A stretch of DNA of 50,443 nt from Lachnospiraceae bacterium UBA4631 (lineage in GTDB: Bacteria; Bacillota; Clostridia; Lachnospirales; Lachnospiraceae). The stretch is from positions 1 to 50,443 of the forward strand of contig DHMX01000017.1 of the NCBI GenBank assembly GCA_002406015.1, written 5' to 3'. Position 1 is the stretch's first letter, and each line of letters begins with the position of its first letter. Below are positions 7,375 to 16,637 of this stretch, one piece after another. The notes below the pieces were generated by a model. It ran no database searches. It was given only the letters and a program-made list of their open reading frames with translations, and was not told the DNA's origin. The position numbers were made by a program, and so were the translations under genes.

Positions 7375-9729
7375 TTATTCAATGCTTGCACTGTCACGAC
7401 TCTTAATTGTCTTTGTATACAGTGCGGTCAACCATACCGTTCCTATCATCACTAGAAAGATAATACCCGGATATAATAAAAATACCTGCAACGGATTAAT
7501 ATAATAATTTATATGTGTTGCTCCCATCATTCCGAAAATCGGTGTACACCATGCACTCGTAACCGGTTTTGCCAATATCACAGCCAATACCTCGGCTATC
7601 ATACTGACTATCCCAAAACGGTATATATGCCACATAATGACATCTGAATCTTTAAAGCCGATTGCCTTTAACAATGCAATCTGTCCCTTTTCATCTGCAA
7701 TAAATGACCGTTCCATTAAAATTGTCACCAGAATTACTACGATAACGGTAATTATAAGCAACAGATACTGGACTGCTTCCATGGTATCTACTACACCTAT
7801 ACAATCTGCACAATAATCCGCAGCATTCATAACCTCATCATTATCCCACAATTCCTTAATGGCTTCGACCCGCTCATCAATCACCTTATCAGAAGGATAA
7901 TCCGTAAAATCAATCTGAAAGGACATGGCACTGGAGATATATGCAAGCTCGGTCGGTGCATCCTCATGAAGTCTGATAGTTTCTCCCAGATTGTTCATCG
8001 TCTGAAAATATCCTGTCACCATACAATCCCGCTGTTCCGAGCCAAAATCAATGGTGAGTATATCTCCGATTTTCGCCCCTGTCATTTCCGAGACTGCCTT
8101 CGTAATTGCGATTTCATTTTCATGTTCGGGTGCGGTTCCCTCCGTATACTCATAATCGGACGCATGGGTATTAATGCCCTGCTGACAACTGATATTATAG
8201 GATTTTCCTTCAAATGTTACCTTGTATTTATACAGCACTTCTATTGACATTGTAGAAGGCATTCCCGCCCTCGTCAGTTCATCTGCCTTATCCTCCAGGC
8301 ATGTTTGCAAATCTTCTTTGCTCTTTCCGCCCATATATTGCATTACCAGATTTACATCCGTCACATATACATCACTTTCCAAACCAACGGTTGTAATCAG
8401 GTTCTTGCTTTTCATTGTATCGGTTGTAATCACGACTCCAAGCACGAACACCGAACAGACAAAGAAGGATATTATGATTGTCAAATATCGTTTCGGACTG
8501 CTCAGCACATCATTCCATGCCATATATAACGCTGGCCGCAAATGACTTTTCCCAAGTCTGCAAAGCGTTTTCTTCTGAAACCGTTCTCCGGTCTGGCCGC
8601 TTCGAATTGCATCAACCGGTGTTAATTTCTTTACCCGCCACGTACACCTATATGCAAATGCAACCGTAACGCCGATTACCGCAACTGCACCGCAGACATT
8701 TATCAGGATTCCTCCTTCATTTCCCAGAACCATATTCTCTGAAACCGATTGCAGCAACAGCTTTCCAAACGGAATACTGGCTGCAAGTCCTAAGCCTGCA
8801 CCAATTAAAGCAAGCACCAGATATTTGATAATATACAATCTGCGAATCCTTTGATTTGTAATACCGATTGCTTTCATAACACCGATTTCCCGGTATTCCT
8901 CGCTGATTGTGAAATTAATTGTAAACTGCAGTACCACAAAGGATACCAGCATCAGACATACACTTAACACCAACACTACAAATGCCACAATCATCTCCAT
9001 TACATAGCACATTTTAATAACCGAGTAATTTCCGGCAAACAACACATTGGATGCGTCACTCAATGCGGATGCCACTTCTGATACATCCTGTGTATCAATA
9101 TAGAAAATCATACCGTTGTACTCCCGCAGACTTTCATCCTCTGTAAACTTCTGAAAATCAGAATCACTCAATAACACTCTTGTATTCCCCATGAAATCAG
9201 AACCCAGCAATGCATCCTTTACCGCCCCCGCTATTGTTACGGTTATGTTCGTATTTCCATGTGAAATTGTAATGGTATCTCCCGCCTGCAAATTATTCTT
9301 TTTTAAGAACTTTCCGGATATGTATGCCTGCCCGTCCGAAACGCTCTGAATTTCCTTATTATCCTTATCAAAGAAATGAATACTGCCATCTTCAATCGCC
9401 TGTATCATTACTATATTTTTGGAATCCAGCTTTGCTCCGTCTGACTCTAAATTATCCTTGGATGCAAATATTACATGCTCGCCTCTGTAGTCCTCTACTA
9501 CCTCCTCCTTATCTAACAATTGCGGGATTCCGCCATCCCCAAACTGTGTAATTGCGATGTAATCACCGATTCCTGCCAGATGCAGATAATAATCCGTTCC
9601 GTTCATCGTTGTCAGAACATTATTGATTCCGCTTGCCACAAACATGGTTGCCAGTAAAATAAATAACAGAATAATAATATTCATCGTTTTCTTTCTTTTA
9701 ATGTCCCGCTTAAAGATATTCCAAAACAT
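7375..9729 (-). CDS. FtsX-family ABC transporter permease with two large ectodomains
   Basis: A 784-residue permease. An N-terminal membrane segment and a large extracytoplasmic domain (about residues 35-235) are followed by three membrane segments typical of FtsX. A second copy of the same plan, with a domain of about 200 residues, ends in three more C-terminal membrane segments. The motif EYREIGVMKAIG in the first half and KGQIALLKAIGF in the second are the cytoplasmic coupling motifs of FtsX permeases, confirming an internal duplication. The start at 9729 has a GGAAAGGGG ribosome site; an upstream in-frame ATG lacks one. It forms the first gene of an exporter operon with an ATPase and a two-component system. 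Confidence 0.93.
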   Translation of the reverse strand: MFWNIFKRDIKRKKTMNIIILLFILLATMFVASGINNVLTTMNGTDYYLHLAGIGDYIAITQFGDGGIPQLLDKEEVVEDYRGEHVIFASKDNLESDGAKLDSKNIVMIQAIEDGSIHFFDKDNKEIQSVSDGQAYISGKFLKKNNLQAGDTITISHGNTNITVTIAGAVKDALLGSDFMGNTRVLLSDSDFQKFTEDESLREYNGMIFYIDTQDVSEVASALSDASNVLFAGNYSVIKMCYVMEMIVAFVVLVLSVCLMLVSFVVLQFTINFTISEEYREIGVMKAIGITNQRIRRLYIIKYLVLALIGAGLGLAASIPFGKLLLQSVSENMVLGNEGGILINVCGAVAVIGVTVAFAYRCTWRVKKLTPVDAIRSGQTGERFQKKTLCRLGKSHLRPALYMAWNDVLSSPKRYLTIIISFFVCSVFVLGVVITTDTMKSKNLITTVGLESDVYVTDVNLVMQYMGGKSKEDLQTCLEDKADELTRAGMPSTMSIEVLYKYKVTFEGKSYNISCQQGINTHASDYEYTEGTAPEHENEIAITKAVSEMTGAKIGDILTIDFGSEQRDCMVTGYFQTMNNLGETIRLHEDAPTELAYISSAMSFQIDFTDYPSDKVIDERVEAIKELWDNDEVMNAADYCADCIGVVDTMEAVQYLLLIITVIVVILVTILMERSFIADEKGQIALLKAIGFKDSDVIMWHIYRFGIVSMIAEVLAVILAKPVTSAWCTPIFGMMGATHINYYINPLQVFLLYPGIIFLVMIGTVWLTALYTKTIKSRDSASIE

Positions 9730-9761
9730 TTCATACCCCTTTCCTATAACCGTATTATAAA

Positions 9762-9810
9762 ACAAAAGAATCAACAAAAATACAGTTATGTATCCTTGTT
9801 GATTCTTACT
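9762..9810 (-). terminator. Terminator downstream of the YhgE operon
   Basis: A 12-bp stem (AAGAATCAACAA with its complement, spanning about 9763-9807) followed on the minus strand by TTGTTTTA lies 40 bases after the stop of the second YhgE gene. The region just after it also contains TATAAT (9754-9759, minus strand), a possible -10 box for the exporter operon, but no good -35 box was found. Confidence 0.6.
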
Positions 9811-9849
9811 ATACGATAGGAATTATTAAAGAATCCTTAAATTCAATTT

Positions 9850-11991
9850 TTAGTACATTACATCCGACTTTTCCTTACTCCGCTCAATCCGCTCATTTAA
9901 CCGTCGGAACGGAACTGCAAGCACTAAGCCGATTATCAAAGACAATATCACATATAAGCTAAGTACCAGAAGATTCTTCCAGTAGGTCATGCCATACATA
10001 CCTCCCACCGTTTCCCGCAGGGCATCCATTGCATACGGGAACGGAAAGAATCGATATATATTCTGATAAATCTGCGGCAGCACTTGTATTGGGAACGACC
10101 CTCCGGCTCCGGCTACCTGTACCACCATAACTACCACCGCTAATGCTTCACCTATATTCTCAAACGCCACCGTTAAGGAATACATGAATAAGGTAAACAC
10201 AAAGCTGCATACAGAGCAGGCAAACCAGAATAAGAATGCATTGTGGCATTGGATTCGTATATACAGCAAATCTCCCAGTGCCGTCAACAGTGCCTGTGCC
10301 TGTCCTATGAGATAAAAGGTTATATATCGTCCGAAGAACTTCTCGTAATTCTTAACATCCGGCAAATCATCATCCGGAAGCACCTTGACGTGAATAATCG
10401 CAACCAGAATCAATGCACCGACCCACAATGCCAGTACCGTATAAAACGGTGACATTGCCGAACCGTAATTTGCAATCGGATATATCTCCTTTGTCTCCAT
10501 GTTGACCGGTGACGAAAGGAAGCTGCCTAACAAATCCGGGTCTGTTTCCAGAATCTTAATGATTTCCTGATACTGTTCACTCATTTCCAAGGCATTCAGA
10601 TTCAAAATCAGGCTATCCAGTCCTGCCTTCATTTCCCTTGCCGTTGCCAATGATTCATTTAAGCTTGCACTTCCCTGAGACAAGGTATTGCCATATGCGT
10701 CCAGTACTTCCGATACATTATCAAAATCACCGTCTACACCATTCAGAATTGCCTGTGTCTGATTCAGGGAATTTTGCATGGAGGTAATCGTAGTTGCTAA
10801 TTGCCCTTTGACGGAATAATTAAAATCATCCCGAAGCTTCCGTATCTTCGTCTGGCAAAGTTCAATTTCTTCTTTTATCTGCTTTTGCAATTCTTCTGCC
10901 GAAGCATTTCCTGCTTCTACATTTTGTTGTAAATCCTTTAAGTCTGCTTCTATTTTATCTAGCTGTGCTTCTATCTCTGTAATCTGTCCGGAAACCGATG
11001 CATCATCCCGCCAGTCAGCAACACAATTATCAAATAATTGACGGATTAGCGGCATCATATTAATGGAGCTGTCAATTCCCGCCTCCGGAAGCTCTCCGTA
11101 TTTGTTCAGTTGCTCTAACGAGCTTTGTATCAATGCTTCAATATTGTCTAGGCTATCTGCGGTTGCATCCAGATTCGCCGAAATCACATCCGTTAATGCA
11201 CTTGCATTCATGCTTCCCGATGTGATTGCCCCCTGCATGGTATTTACTGTATTTGCACCGTTTTCTACCATCGTATTCAGATTCGGAATCATTGCCTGCG
11301 TAGTATCAATCAGACTGGAGGCTGAATTTGTGATACTGACAAACGAGCTGAGCAATGCAATATAATCATCCATATCTCCGCTCATATCCTGTAGCTGCAA
11401 CGTCATATAATTCATGACCGTACCGGAATCCAGCCCGTTTTCTGTCATTAAATCATCCACCTTTAGCATAACCTCTGCCAGTGTACTGACAAAGGTTGCA
11501 TTTACCTGCTCCTGTACGGCAGTCTTTGCCTTGGAGGTAATCTTTGGTGCTATTGCATTTTTCTTTTCGTTTTCATAATAAATAATCTGCGGATTTTCAA
11601 CTTCTCCGTTTAAGAAGCTAATCATTTTTTCTGAAAAATCTTCGGGTATAATCAGGGCAGCATAGTAATCACTGCTGTATACACCATCCACAGCCTCATC
11701 CATGGTGTCTACAAACTGCCATCCCATAGTTTGGTTCGACTTCAATGCCTCTACCACATTATCACCGATGTTCAAAGACAAACCACCGATTTTCACACCC
11801 TTGTCACTGGAGTATACGGCTATTTTCAGATTCGAGGTTGCGTCCGGTCCGTACGGGTCCCAGTTTGAAAGAATATTAAACCATGCATATAAGGACGGTA
11901 TGATTGCAAGTCCAAGCACGACAACTACAGCAACCACATTCGTTCTGATTCGCTTAAAGTCACTATGAAATACTTTGAATATATTTTTCAT
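9850..11991 (-). CDS. YhgE/Pip-family membrane protein (second copy)
   Basis: A 713-residue protein of the YhgE/Pip family, related to phage-infection protein Pip and to EsaA-like ABC-2 proteins. An N-terminal membrane segment (about residues 17-37, with PSLYAWFNI) is followed by a very long extracytoplasmic region rich in coiled coil (about 40-520) and about five C-terminal membrane segments starting near SPFYTVLALWVGAL. The family motifs YYAALIIPEDFS, YYENEKKNAIAPKI and FPFPYAMDALRETVGG are all present. The start overlaps the stop of the small gene upstream by four bases. It is clearly paralogous to the protein encoded at 12493-14664. Such proteins are thought to act at the cell surface, in export or as phage receptors; the role here is unproven. 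Confidence 0.9.
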   Translation of the reverse strand: MKNIFKVFHSDFKRIRTNVVAVVVVLGLAIIPSLYAWFNILSNWDPYGPDATSNLKIAVYSSDKGVKIGGLSLNIGDNVVEALKSNQTMGWQFVDTMDEAVDGVYSSDYYAALIIPEDFSEKMISFLNGEVENPQIIYYENEKKNAIAPKITSKAKTAVQEQVNATFVSTLAEVMLKVDDLMTENGLDSGTVMNYMTLQLQDMSGDMDDYIALLSSFVSITNSASSLIDTTQAMIPNLNTMVENGANTVNTMQGAITSGSMNASALTDVISANLDATADSLDNIEALIQSSLEQLNKYGELPEAGIDSSINMMPLIRQLFDNCVADWRDDASVSGQITEIEAQLDKIEADLKDLQQNVEAGNASAEELQKQIKEEIELCQTKIRKLRDDFNYSVKGQLATTITSMQNSLNQTQAILNGVDGDFDNVSEVLDAYGNTLSQGSASLNESLATAREMKAGLDSLILNLNALEMSEQYQEIIKILETDPDLLGSFLSSPVNMETKEIYPIANYGSAMSPFYTVLALWVGALILVAIIHVKVLPDDDLPDVKNYEKFFGRYITFYLIGQAQALLTALGDLLYIRIQCHNAFLFWFACSVCSFVFTLFMYSLTVAFENIGEALAVVVMVVQVAGAGGSFPIQVLPQIYQNIYRFFPFPYAMDALRETVGGMYGMTYWKNLLVLSLYVILSLIIGLVLAVPFRRLNERIERSKEKSDVMY

Positions 11992-12476
11992 GCCTTATCC
12001 ACCTCTTGCTGTACTTCTGCTTCCGTTTCTTCTTTCTCTGCTACTTCTTCCGACCCGTTTTTTGCATCATCCGAAAGCTCCTGCCGCTCTTTCGCCTGCT
12101 CCTTAAAGACTTCCAATTCCTTGTCCTTAATTACCGTTCGGATACGTTCTTCTACCTGTGCGATACCGCTGCCAATCAGTGCATCCCGTTCTGCCTGTTC
12201 CCGGTTCGATATTTCACTTAACTTCTGCTGCAGCTTATCATCCGAATACTCAACAAATATCAGATAGGCAGCCAAAATGAACAGTGACACAATCCAGAGA
12301 ATCAAAAACACCAGCTTTGAGCTTTGGGTCAATAATAATAAAATCAAAAATATCATCGGTATAATTAACAGACATTTCATGCCTATTTTTATCCGTTTCT
12401 GATTCTTCTTATGAATTTCTTCCTCATATTCCAGCATCATATCATAGAGCTTTTCAAAATCTTCTTTTCTATCCAT
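11988..12476 (-). CDS. Small two-helix membrane protein between the YhgE genes
   Basis: A 162-residue protein not recognised as a named family. It has a charged N-terminal segment, two adjacent membrane helices (about residues 33-50 and 54-72) and a long charged C-terminal region predicted as coiled coil (YSDDKLQQKLSEI onward) that ends in an acidic, low-complexity tail. Its stop overlaps the start of the downstream YhgE gene by four bases and it begins 16 bases after the upstream one, so the three genes form one translational unit. It is probably an accessory subunit of the two large proteins, perhaps a scaffold between them; this is inferred from context only. Confidence 0.75.
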   Translation of the reverse strand: MDRKEDFEKLYDMMLEYEEEIHKKNQKRIKIGMKCLLIIPMIFLILLLLTQSSKLVFLILWIVSLFILAAYLIFVEYSDDKLQQKLSEISNREQAERDALIGSGIAQVEERIRTVIKDKELEVFKEQAKERQELSDDAKNGSEEVAEKEETEAEVQQEVDKA

Positions 12477-12492
12477 TTGTACTCACCTGCCC

Positions 12493-14664
12493 TTACATCA
12501 TCTTCGTATCTTCCATACGTTTTTCAACAAAATGATTAATTCCTACAAATGGTATCCGAATCCATAGTCCGATTAATAATGCAGCCACTGCAAATACCAG
12601 AAGTTCTGCCAATGACTTCTCATAAGTACCGCCATACATTCCGCCAATTGTTTCCCGCATGGCATTAATTGCATATGGGAATGGGAAGAATGTATAAACC
12701 CTGCGGTAAAATTCCGGTAAAATCTCAATCGGATAGGTTCCGCCGGAGCCGGCAATCTGGATAACAACCATTACTACTGCAATTGCCTTTCCCACATCGC
12801 CAAAGGATAGCGTCAGTGCATAAATTAACAGGGTGAAGGTAAAGCTCGTTACCGCCGCCGCAAACCCGAATAATACCGGATTCTTCACCTGACAATGCAG
12901 CCAGAAAATGTTACCCAGCACAATAATCAAGGACTGTACCTGTCCCATTACAAAAAATATCAGATAACGTCCGAAAAACAGTTGATACCGCTTTGGATTT
13001 ACCAAGCCCTCCTCGGACGGTTTTACCTTAATTAAAGCTACCAGTACCAAAGCACCAACCCACAATGCCAAGGTTGTATAAAACGGTGCGACTGCGGAGC
13101 CGTAATTCTTAATCGGATAAACTTCTCTGGTTTCCACCTGAACCGGTTGTGCAAAGAATTTTCCGTAGCTATCCGGGTCTCCGTTTAATGCTTCAAGGAT
13201 AATACTCATCTGTTCATCCTCAGTTGCCGCATCTAACCTTGCAATAATATCCTCTACCTTCTGATTGGAAGCGTCCAACAGCTTCTGTATCTGACGAAAG
13301 CTCTCATTGGTGGACCCTACCATTTCCTGTGTTCCGGTAAATAACGTATCCATATCCTCTAATGTACCGTTTAAGTTATTCAGCAGATTCGTTACATTCA
13401 CCATAATCTGGGATGCGGAATCCAGAACTCCGGCTACTCCCGGCACCAGATTATTCGTATAAATGTTTTTCATATTATCAATGGATTGTCTACAGGTGGA
13501 CAGCGTAGTTTTTAGACCCTCCGAAATCGTGTCGGTTGCATCCTTGATGGCGGAGGAATCGTATTTCTTCTGTGCCTCATTCAGGATTGCTTCCAGTGCA
13601 GCGGCATCCTGCTTCAAATTCTCAATCTGATTCATGGCATCGGTAATATCACTCTGTTGCTCATTCGTAAAGCTGTTATTGGTCTGCAGACCTTCGATTG
13701 CCTTATACAATGCCGTCAACTGCTCTACCAGTGTCTGAATATCCTTTCCTGCCTGCTCCATACTTTCTGCAGTCTTTTTTGCTGATTCTCCCAAGCCTGC
13801 ATCATTGATGTCCTTTGATATTCGGTCCAAGGATGCTTCTATGTCTGTCAGCGTTGACTCCACATTTTTGGAATAGGCTTCCAGAGTTGCATCCGTAGCA
13901 TCTATCTGCTTCTTTGATTCATCAAATGCTCCGATTGCAGTCTGAATCTTTCCCTCTACGCCCGGAATGCTGTCACTTGCTTCCTCCAAGCCGGCAGTTA
14001 ATGCATCATTTCCTGCAAGAAAGGTATCAATCATCGCACTGTAGTCTGACAAATTGGTACTTAAATCCACCAGCTTCTGACGAAAGCCTTCTACGCCACC
14101 ATCCTCTTCAATCCGCTCGGATAAATCATCCAATTGTGAGAACATGGTACTGGCTGCTGTTTCCAAAAATGTTTCGTTGATGCTGGATTTTAATGTTGCC
14201 ACTGCCGTATCCGTAATCTTTGTCGCTATTGCATTTTTTTTCTCATTTTCATAATAGGTAATGGTCGGATTCTCCAAGCCTTCAGAAAAAATACTGAACA
14301 TACTTTCTGAAAATCTTTCATTAATAATAACGGCTGCATAATATTCACCGCTCTCAACGCCTGCAACCGCTTCTTCCGTACTGTCCAGGAACTTCCAGCC
14401 GATAGAATCATTCTCCCGCAGCTGATCCATAACTTCATCCCCCATATTTACTACGGTTCCGTCCTCCAGCTTAATTCCTTTATCCTCGGATGCCACTGCA
14501 ATTGCGATATTTCCTGTATTTGCATATGGGTCCTGATTTGAATATATGTTAAACCATGCATATAAAGATGGTATAAAACACAATCCAATGGCTATAATAA
14601 GAGCAAAAAAATTCCGGCTGAGCCCCCGCAGGTCCTTCTTAAATATATGTAGTATATTTTTCAT
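12493..14664 (-). CDS. YhgE/Pip-family membrane protein (first copy)
   Basis: A 723-residue protein with the same layout as its paralogue downstream: N-terminal membrane segment with PSLYAWFNIYSNQDPY, a long extracytoplasmic coiled-coil region (about 40-530), and C-terminal membrane segments. The motifs YYAAVIINERFS, YYENEKKNAIATKI, TTLALWVGAL and FPFPYAINAMRETIGG align one-to-one with the other copy. It is the first gene of a three-gene operon behind a consensus-like promoter. Pairs of YhgE proteins in one operon suggest a heterodimeric ABC-2-like membrane complex; the substrate is unknown. Confidence 0.9.
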   Translation of the reverse strand: MKNILHIFKKDLRGLSRNFFALIIAIGLCFIPSLYAWFNIYSNQDPYANTGNIAIAVASEDKGIKLEDGTVVNMGDEVMDQLRENDSIGWKFLDSTEEAVAGVESGEYYAAVIINERFSESMFSIFSEGLENPTITYYENEKKNAIATKITDTAVATLKSSINETFLETAASTMFSQLDDLSERIEEDGGVEGFRQKLVDLSTNLSDYSAMIDTFLAGNDALTAGLEEASDSIPGVEGKIQTAIGAFDESKKQIDATDATLEAYSKNVESTLTDIEASLDRISKDINDAGLGESAKKTAESMEQAGKDIQTLVEQLTALYKAIEGLQTNNSFTNEQQSDITDAMNQIENLKQDAAALEAILNEAQKKYDSSAIKDATDTISEGLKTTLSTCRQSIDNMKNIYTNNLVPGVAGVLDSASQIMVNVTNLLNNLNGTLEDMDTLFTGTQEMVGSTNESFRQIQKLLDASNQKVEDIIARLDAATEDEQMSIILEALNGDPDSYGKFFAQPVQVETREVYPIKNYGSAVAPFYTTLALWVGALVLVALIKVKPSEEGLVNPKRYQLFFGRYLIFFVMGQVQSLIIVLGNIFWLHCQVKNPVLFGFAAAVTSFTFTLLIYALTLSFGDVGKAIAVVMVVIQIAGSGGTYPIEILPEFYRRVYTFFPFPYAINAMRETIGGMYGGTYEKSLAELLVFAVAALLIGLWIRIPFVGINHFVEKRMEDTKMM

Positions 14665-14715
14665 TGTTATCGTTCACCTTTCTAATACTTATACAAGGTA
14701 GTTGTTTACGCTACT

Positions 14716-14744
14716 AGTTTATGAGGGGAACTGTTTTTTGTCAA
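14716..14744 (-). promoter_or_regulatory. Promoter of the YhgE operon with possible operator
   Basis: On the minus strand a perfect TTGACA -35 box (14739-14744), a 17-base spacer and TAAACT (14716-14721) lie about 50 bases ahead of the first YhgE gene. Directly downstream, GTAG (14698-14701) and CTAC (14711-14714) form a small inverted repeat in AGGTAGTTGTTTACGCTACT, a position suited to a TetR-type repressor, although the arms are short. No regulator gene is adjacent. Confidence 0.7.
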
Positions 14745-14804
14745 CTTTTTCAGCTATTTTTTAGATAGTTTCGAATTAGATAATAAAAACTTCAGTAAAG
14801 TTTA

Positions 14805-14832
14805 TTGATTTTATCGATTATTTATGTATAAT
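14805..14832 (+). promoter_or_regulatory. Promoter of pckA
   Basis: TTGATT (14805-14810), a 16-base spacer and a perfect TATAAT (14827-14832) precede pckA by about 100 bases, leaving an untranslated leader of roughly 95 bases. Confidence 0.75.
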
Positions 14833-14935
14833 ATGAGGAGAAGAAGTCGGATTATTCCGCTTTTTAGTGATATCGTTTCACCTGCATTCGCAGGTAATCA
14901 TCAATAATATTAAGAAAGAACGAGGTAAATGCAAA

Positions 14936-16540
14936 ATGTCAGAAATCGATTTAAGTAAGTATGGTATTACCGGAACTACAGAAATTGTCTACAATCCTTC
15001 ATATGAGATGTTATTTGAAGAAGAGACAAAGCCGGAGCTGGAAGGCTACGAAAAAGGTCAGGTAAGCGAACTTGGTGCTGTTAACGTTATGACTGGTATC
15101 TATACAGGTCGTTCTCCAAAAGACAAGTATATCGTTGTGGATGAAAATTCAAAGGATACCGTATGGTGGACCTCTGATGAGTATAAGAATGACAACCATC
15201 CTATGACAGAGTCAACATGGGCTGCTGTTAAGGACTTAGCTAAGAAAGAGCTTTCTAACAAGAGACTGTTCGTTGTAGATGCTTTCTGTGGTGCAAACGC
15301 TGATACCCGTATGGCTATCCGTTTCATCGTTGAGGTTGCTTGGCAGGCTCATTTCGTAACAAATATGTTCATTAAGCCAACCGAAGAAGAATTAAAGAAC
15401 TTCGAACCTGATTTCGTAGTATACAATGCTTCTAAGGCAAAGGTTGAGAACTTCAAAGAATTAGGTCTTAACTCTGAGACCTGTGTTGCTTTCAACATTA
15501 CAAGCCATGAGCAGGTTATCATTAACACATGGTACGGCGGTGAAATGAAGAAGGGTATGTTCTCTATGATGAACTACTACCTTCCATTAAAGGGTATGGC
15601 TGCAATGCACTGCTCTGCAAATACAGATATGGATGGAAAGAACACTGCTATCTTCTTTGGTCTGTCCGGTACAGGTAAGACTACATTATCTACCGACCCT
15701 AAGCGTCTGTTAATCGGTGATGACGAGCATGGTTGGGATGATAACGGTGTATTCAACTTCGAAGGTGGCTGCTACGCTAAGGTTATTGATTTGGACAAGG
15801 ATTCTGAGCCAGATATTTACAATGCAATTAAGCGTGATGCATTACTTGAGAATGTAACTCTGGATGCAAACGGTAAGATTGATTTCACAGATAAGAGCGT
15901 AACCGAGAATACTCGTGTATCTTATCCAATTAACCATATTAAAAATATTGTTCGTCCAATTTCTTCTGCACCGGCAGCTAAGAATGTTATCTTCCTGTCT
16001 GCAGATGCATTTGGAGTACTTCCTCCGGTATCTATTCTGACACCAGAACAGACACAGTACTACTTCCTGTCAGGCTTTACCGCTAAGTTAGCAGGTACCG
16101 AGCGTGGTATTACTGAGCCAACTCCTACCTTCTCTGCTTGCTTCGGTCAGGCATTCTTGGAACTGCATCCTACTAAGTATGCAGAGGAATTAGTAAAGAA
16201 GATGCAGGTTAGCGGTGCTAAGGCTTACTTGGTTAACACCGGATGGAATGGTACAGGCAAGCGTATTTCCATTAAGGATACCCGTGGTATCATTGATGCT
16301 ATCTTAAGCGGTGCTATCTTAGACGCTCCTACTAAGACCATTCCTCACTTCAACTTTGAAGTACCTACTTCTCTTCCGGGTGTTGATCCTGCAATTCTGG
16401 ACCCTCGTGACACCTACAAGGATGCTTCTGAGTGGGAAGAAAAGGCTAAGGACTTAGCTGCAAGATTTGTTAAGAACTTTGCTAAATACGAAGGAAATGA
16501 AGCTGGTAAGGCATTAGTATCTGCTGGTCCTCAGGCATAA
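14936..16540 (+). CDS. pckA: Phosphoenolpyruvate carboxykinase (ATP)
   Basis: Interconverts oxaloacetate and PEP with ATP/ADP; in gut anaerobes it usually runs toward oxaloacetate in fermentation. The 534-residue protein carries the PEPCK P-loop GLSGTGKTTLS (242-252), the metal-binding GDDEHGWDD just after it, the conserved YTGRSPKDKY near residue 56 and the active-site stretch NTWYGGEMKKGMFS. Length and motifs match the ATP-dependent bacterial enzyme. The start at 14936 has a GAGG site about ten bases ahead. Codon use is visibly more selective than in the neighbours, as expected for a highly expressed metabolic gene. It is monocistronic, with its own promoter and terminator, and converges with the minus-strand operon that ends at 16638. 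Confidence 0.98.
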   Translation: MSEIDLSKYGITGTTEIVYNPSYEMLFEEETKPELEGYEKGQVSELGAVNVMTGIYTGRSPKDKYIVVDENSKDTVWWTSDEYKNDNHPMTESTWAAVKDLAKKELSNKRLFVVDAFCGANADTRMAIRFIVEVAWQAHFVTNMFIKPTEEELKNFEPDFVVYNASKAKVENFKELGLNSETCVAFNITSHEQVIINTWYGGEMKKGMFSMMNYYLPLKGMAAMHCSANTDMDGKNTAIFFGLSGTGKTTLSTDPKRLLIGDDEHGWDDNGVFNFEGGCYAKVIDLDKDSEPDIYNAIKRDALLENVTLDANGKIDFTDKSVTENTRVSYPINHIKNIVRPISSAPAAKNVIFLSADAFGVLPPVSILTPEQTQYYFLSGFTAKLAGTERGITEPTPTFSACFGQAFLELHPTKYAEELVKKMQVSGAKAYLVNTGWNGTGKRISIKDTRGIIDAILSGAILDAPTKTIPHFNFEVPTSLPGVDPAILDPRDTYKDASEWEEKAKDLAARFVKNFAKYEGNEAGKALVSAGPQA

Positions 16541-16554
16541 TTTCAAATAAAGTG

Positions 16555-16587
16555 AAACGGGTGTGAGTACATCACACCCGTTTTTTT
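16555..16587 (+). terminator. Terminator of pckA
   Basis: A GC-rich stem (AACGGGTGTGA pairing with TCACACCCGTT) followed by a run of seven T lies 15 bases after the pckA stop codon. Confidence 0.93.
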
Positions 16588-16637
16588 ATCGCTTTCACAC
16601 ACATTTTATGTATAGATTCTATCCATTTCTTCATATT

